Assembly: GCF_003337275.1 (NCBI RefSeq)
Contig: NZ_QPJQ01000015.1
Coordinates: 1-64,000, forward strand
DNA: 64,000 nucleotides
From: Marinomonas foliarum
Lineage (GTDB): Bacteria > Pseudomonadota > Gammaproteobacteria > Pseudomonadales > Marinomonadaceae
Direction of reading: 5' to 3'
Position numbers and translations under genes: made by a program. Below the pieces are notes generated by a model. It was not told the origin of the DNA. It was given only the letters and a program-made list of their open reading frames with translations, and did not search any database. Below are positions 61,960-64,000 of the stretch, piece after piece (position 1 is the first letter of the stretch; each line of letters starts with the position of its first letter).

Positions 61960-63990
61960 ATGTCACAGTCTGTATGGGACGCGACCAGCTTACCGAGCTT
62001 TACCGACGTCGATGTTGCGAACATCGAAGCGGATCTAGAGAAACTACTGAAGCATAACCAAGCCGCGATTGATGCTTGTGTGAGCGAAAACACCAATCCA
62101 ACATGGGAAAGTCTTGTTTTGCCGTTGGATCAACTTCACGACGACCTAAATAACTTTTGGTCGCCAATCAGCCATTTGAATTCCGTTAAAAATACGCCTG
62201 AGTTACGTGCCGCTTACAACGCTTGCTTACCAAAATTGACTCAGTTTTATACGGATCTTGGGCAAAACAAAGCCTTGTATCAAGCTTACAAGAGTCTTGC
62301 TGAAAGTGAGGCGGCGAAAACGCTAAGCCAAGCTCAAAGTGAAGCCTTGGCGCAAACGATTCGTGATTTCGAATTGTCTGGTGTCGGCCTAGAAGGCGAC
62401 GCCAAGAAACGCTATGGCGAGATTAGCCAGCGTTTGTCTGAGTTGGGCAGTCAGTTTGGTGAAAACGTATTAGACGCGACACAAGCGTGGAGCAAACTAA
62501 TCACCGACGAAAGTGAGCTGTCTGGTTTGCCAGAATCCGCTTTGGCACAAGCCAAACAAATGGCCGAAGCCAAAGAAAAGGACGGCTGGTTGTTCACCCT
62601 AGATTTCCCATCTTACATTCCAGTGATGAGTTACGCCGACAATGCAGAACTGCGCGAAGAAATGTACCGTGCCTTTGCGACGCGCGCGTCAGATCAAGGT
62701 GGTGATATCAAATTCAACAATGCGCCTCTGGTTGACGAAATTTTAGAGCTACGTCATGAGATGGCTCATATTCTTGGTTTTGATAATTACGCAGAATTGT
62801 CTGTTGCCACTAAGATGGCGGACAATGGCCAGCAGGTTATCGATTTCTTAGGTGATCTAGCGAAAAAGTCAAAAAGCTCGGCAGAACAAGACCTTGCGCA
62901 ACTAACAGCGTTCGCGAAAGACGAAAACGGCGTGGAAAAATTGAACGCTTGGGACATGACCTATTATGCGGAAAAACTACGCCAACATAAGTTCAGTATT
63001 TCTCAAGAAGAACTGCGTCCTTACTTTCCGATGAATAAAGTTTTATCCGGATTGTTTCACGTGGCACAAACTTTATTCGGTGTGGATATTCGCGAAGAAA
63101 AAGAATTTGATAGCTATAACAAGGACTTGCAGTTATTTACGATCAGCAAGGGTGGCGAAGACGTGTCTCGTTTCTATCTAGATCCGTATGCGCGTGAAGC
63201 AAAACGCGGTGGTGCATGGATGGATTCTTGCCGTACTCGCCGTCGTTTAAGCGATGACCGCTTGCAGCTACCGATTGCCTATCTTGTGTGTAACTTCACA
63301 CCACCAATTGGTGATAAACCTGCCTTGTTGACGCACGACGAAGTGACGACCTTGTTCCACGAATTTGGTCATGGCTTGCACCACATGTTGACCCAAGTGG
63401 ATGTATCTTCTGTATCGGGCATTAACGGTGTGGCGTGGGATGCGGTCGAGTTGCCAAGCCAATTCATGGAAAACTGGTGTTACGAGCCAGAAGCATTGGC
63501 TCATATTGCGGGCCATTACGAAACAGGTGAGCCGTTGCCACAAGACTTGCTGGATAAGATGTTGGCAGCAAAGAACTTCCAGTCTGGCATGCAGATGATG
63601 CGTCAATTGGAGTTTTCTTTGTTCGATTTCCGTCTACACATGGAATATCAAAAAGACATTTCTGTTCAATCAGTGCTTGATGATGTTCGTAGTAAAGTGG
63701 CGGTGGTCACACCGCCTGAGTTTAATCGTTTCCAAAATAGCTTCTCGCATATTTTTGCGGGTGGTTACGCGGCCGGTTACTACAGCTACAAATGGGCAGA
63801 AGTGTTATCGGCAGATGCTTTCTCGAAATTCGAAGAAGACGGCATATTCAATAAAGATACTGGCGCTCGCTTCCGTGATACCATATTGGCCAATGGTGGC
63901 TCTCGTCCAGCAGCAGAATTATTTGCTGAGTTCCGCGGTCGTGAGCCAAGCACCGATGCCTTATTGAGACACAGCGGCATCGCGGCTTAA
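61960..63990 (+). CDS. prlC: Oligopeptidase A, M3 family
   Basis: 676 residues from ATG 61960, chosen because AAAGGA lies 9 nt upstream; the frame opens at 61921. Zinc protease motif TLFHEFGHGLHHML with the third ligand Glu in NGVAWDAVELPSQFMENW. GGYAAGYYSYKWAEVLSADAF near the C-terminus is the conserved M3 substrate loop. Cytosolic degradation of signal peptides and short peptides. Complete in the window. Confidence 0.96.
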   Translation: MSQSVWDATSLPSFTDVDVANIEADLEKLLKHNQAAIDACVSENTNPTWESLVLPLDQLHDDLNNFWSPISHLNSVKNTPELRAAYNACLPKLTQFYTDLGQNKALYQAYKSLAESEAAKTLSQAQSEALAQTIRDFELSGVGLEGDAKKRYGEISQRLSELGSQFGENVLDATQAWSKLITDESELSGLPESALAQAKQMAEAKEKDGWLFTLDFPSYIPVMSYADNAELREEMYRAFATRASDQGGDIKFNNAPLVDEILELRHEMAHILGFDNYAELSVATKMADNGQQVIDFLGDLAKKSKSSAEQDLAQLTAFAKDENGVEKLNAWDMTYYAEKLRQHKFSISQEELRPYFPMNKVLSGLFHVAQTLFGVDIREEKEFDSYNKDLQLFTISKGGEDVSRFYLDPYAREAKRGGAWMDSCRTRRRLSDDRLQLPIAYLVCNFTPPIGDKPALLTHDEVTTLFHEFGHGLHHMLTQVDVSSVSGINGVAWDAVELPSQFMENWCYEPEALAHIAGHYETGEPLPQDLLDKMLAAKNFQSGMQMMRQLEFSLFDFRLHMEYQKDISVQSVLDDVRSKVAVVTPPEFNRFQNSFSHIFAGGYAAGYYSYKWAEVLSADAFSKFEEDGIFNKDTGARFRDTILANGGSRPAAELFAEFRGREPSTDALLRHSGIAA

Positions 63991-64000
63991 CTTTTTGTAC

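Overview
The window looks like chromosomal DNA of a marine gammaproteobacterium of the Oceanospirillales type, most like Marinomonas. This is inferred from the overall gene set: bifunctional glutathionylspermidine synthetase/amidase, APH-type homoserine kinase, BCCT and GPH transporters, many GGDEF/EAL and chemotaxis genes, moderate GC. No rRNA, tRNA, CRISPR array, phage or complete insertion sequence was found. The only intact transposase-like gene is a REP-associated tyrosine transposase (RAYT).

Layout. 1-5.7 kb: a sugar-use cluster (5'-defective porin, GPH symporter, GH3 glucosidase, TetR regulator). 5.8-10.8 kb: glutathionylspermidine synthetase/amidase, old-yellow-enzyme reductase, YbdL-type aminotransferase, GFA-family protein. 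10.9-18 kb: stand-alone Lrp ligand-binding domain, a small ORF with a consensus Shine-Dalgarno, GAF-EAL protein, dicarboxylate symporter, two zinc alcohol dehydrogenases around an Lrp/AsnC regulator, and a DUF2383 four-helix protein. 18-26.5 kb: BCCT transporter, dual-specificity phosphatase/diacylglycerol kinase fusion, LysR-MFS divergent pair, chemoreceptor.

26.7-35 kb is the most unusual stretch. A B12-type radical SAM gene is followed by an alpha/beta hydrolase and a divergent MerR regulator. This pair lies between two direct copies of the radical SAM 5' end. The copies differ by eight substitutions, all synonymous, and the arrangement is what a single-crossover (Campbell-type) integration would leave. 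The hydrolase-merR intergenic region carries a textbook MerR promoter: 20-bp spacer with a dyad inside it. Next come a glycerate kinase and an aminotransferase/2-hydroxyacid dehydrogenase fusion.

35-49 kb: mtgA, YdjM-like hydrolase, STAS-like protein, two membrane proteins, then a RAYT-rich zone. Two decayed RAYT 3' ends flank a PAS-GGDEF gene. A periplasmic phytase-like phosphatase and a porin follow, then an intact RAYT whose last codons lie inside a long palindrome. A second copy of that palindrome abuts the polA terminator. polA and a membrane GGDEF gene follow. 48.9-57 kb: thrB, DUF1007, LysE exporter, TetR with a divergent two-gene RND efflux operon, MarC. 57.2-60.3 kb: a zinc operon (NicO-like transporter, zur, znuC, znuB) behind a Zur-box-like palindrome, without znuA. 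60.3-64 kb: ECF sigma factor with short zf-HC2 partner, gamma carbonic anhydrase, oligopeptidase A.

Most intergenic gaps hold recognisable hairpin terminators, which define transcription units well. Family names rest on motifs read by eye; no search was run.
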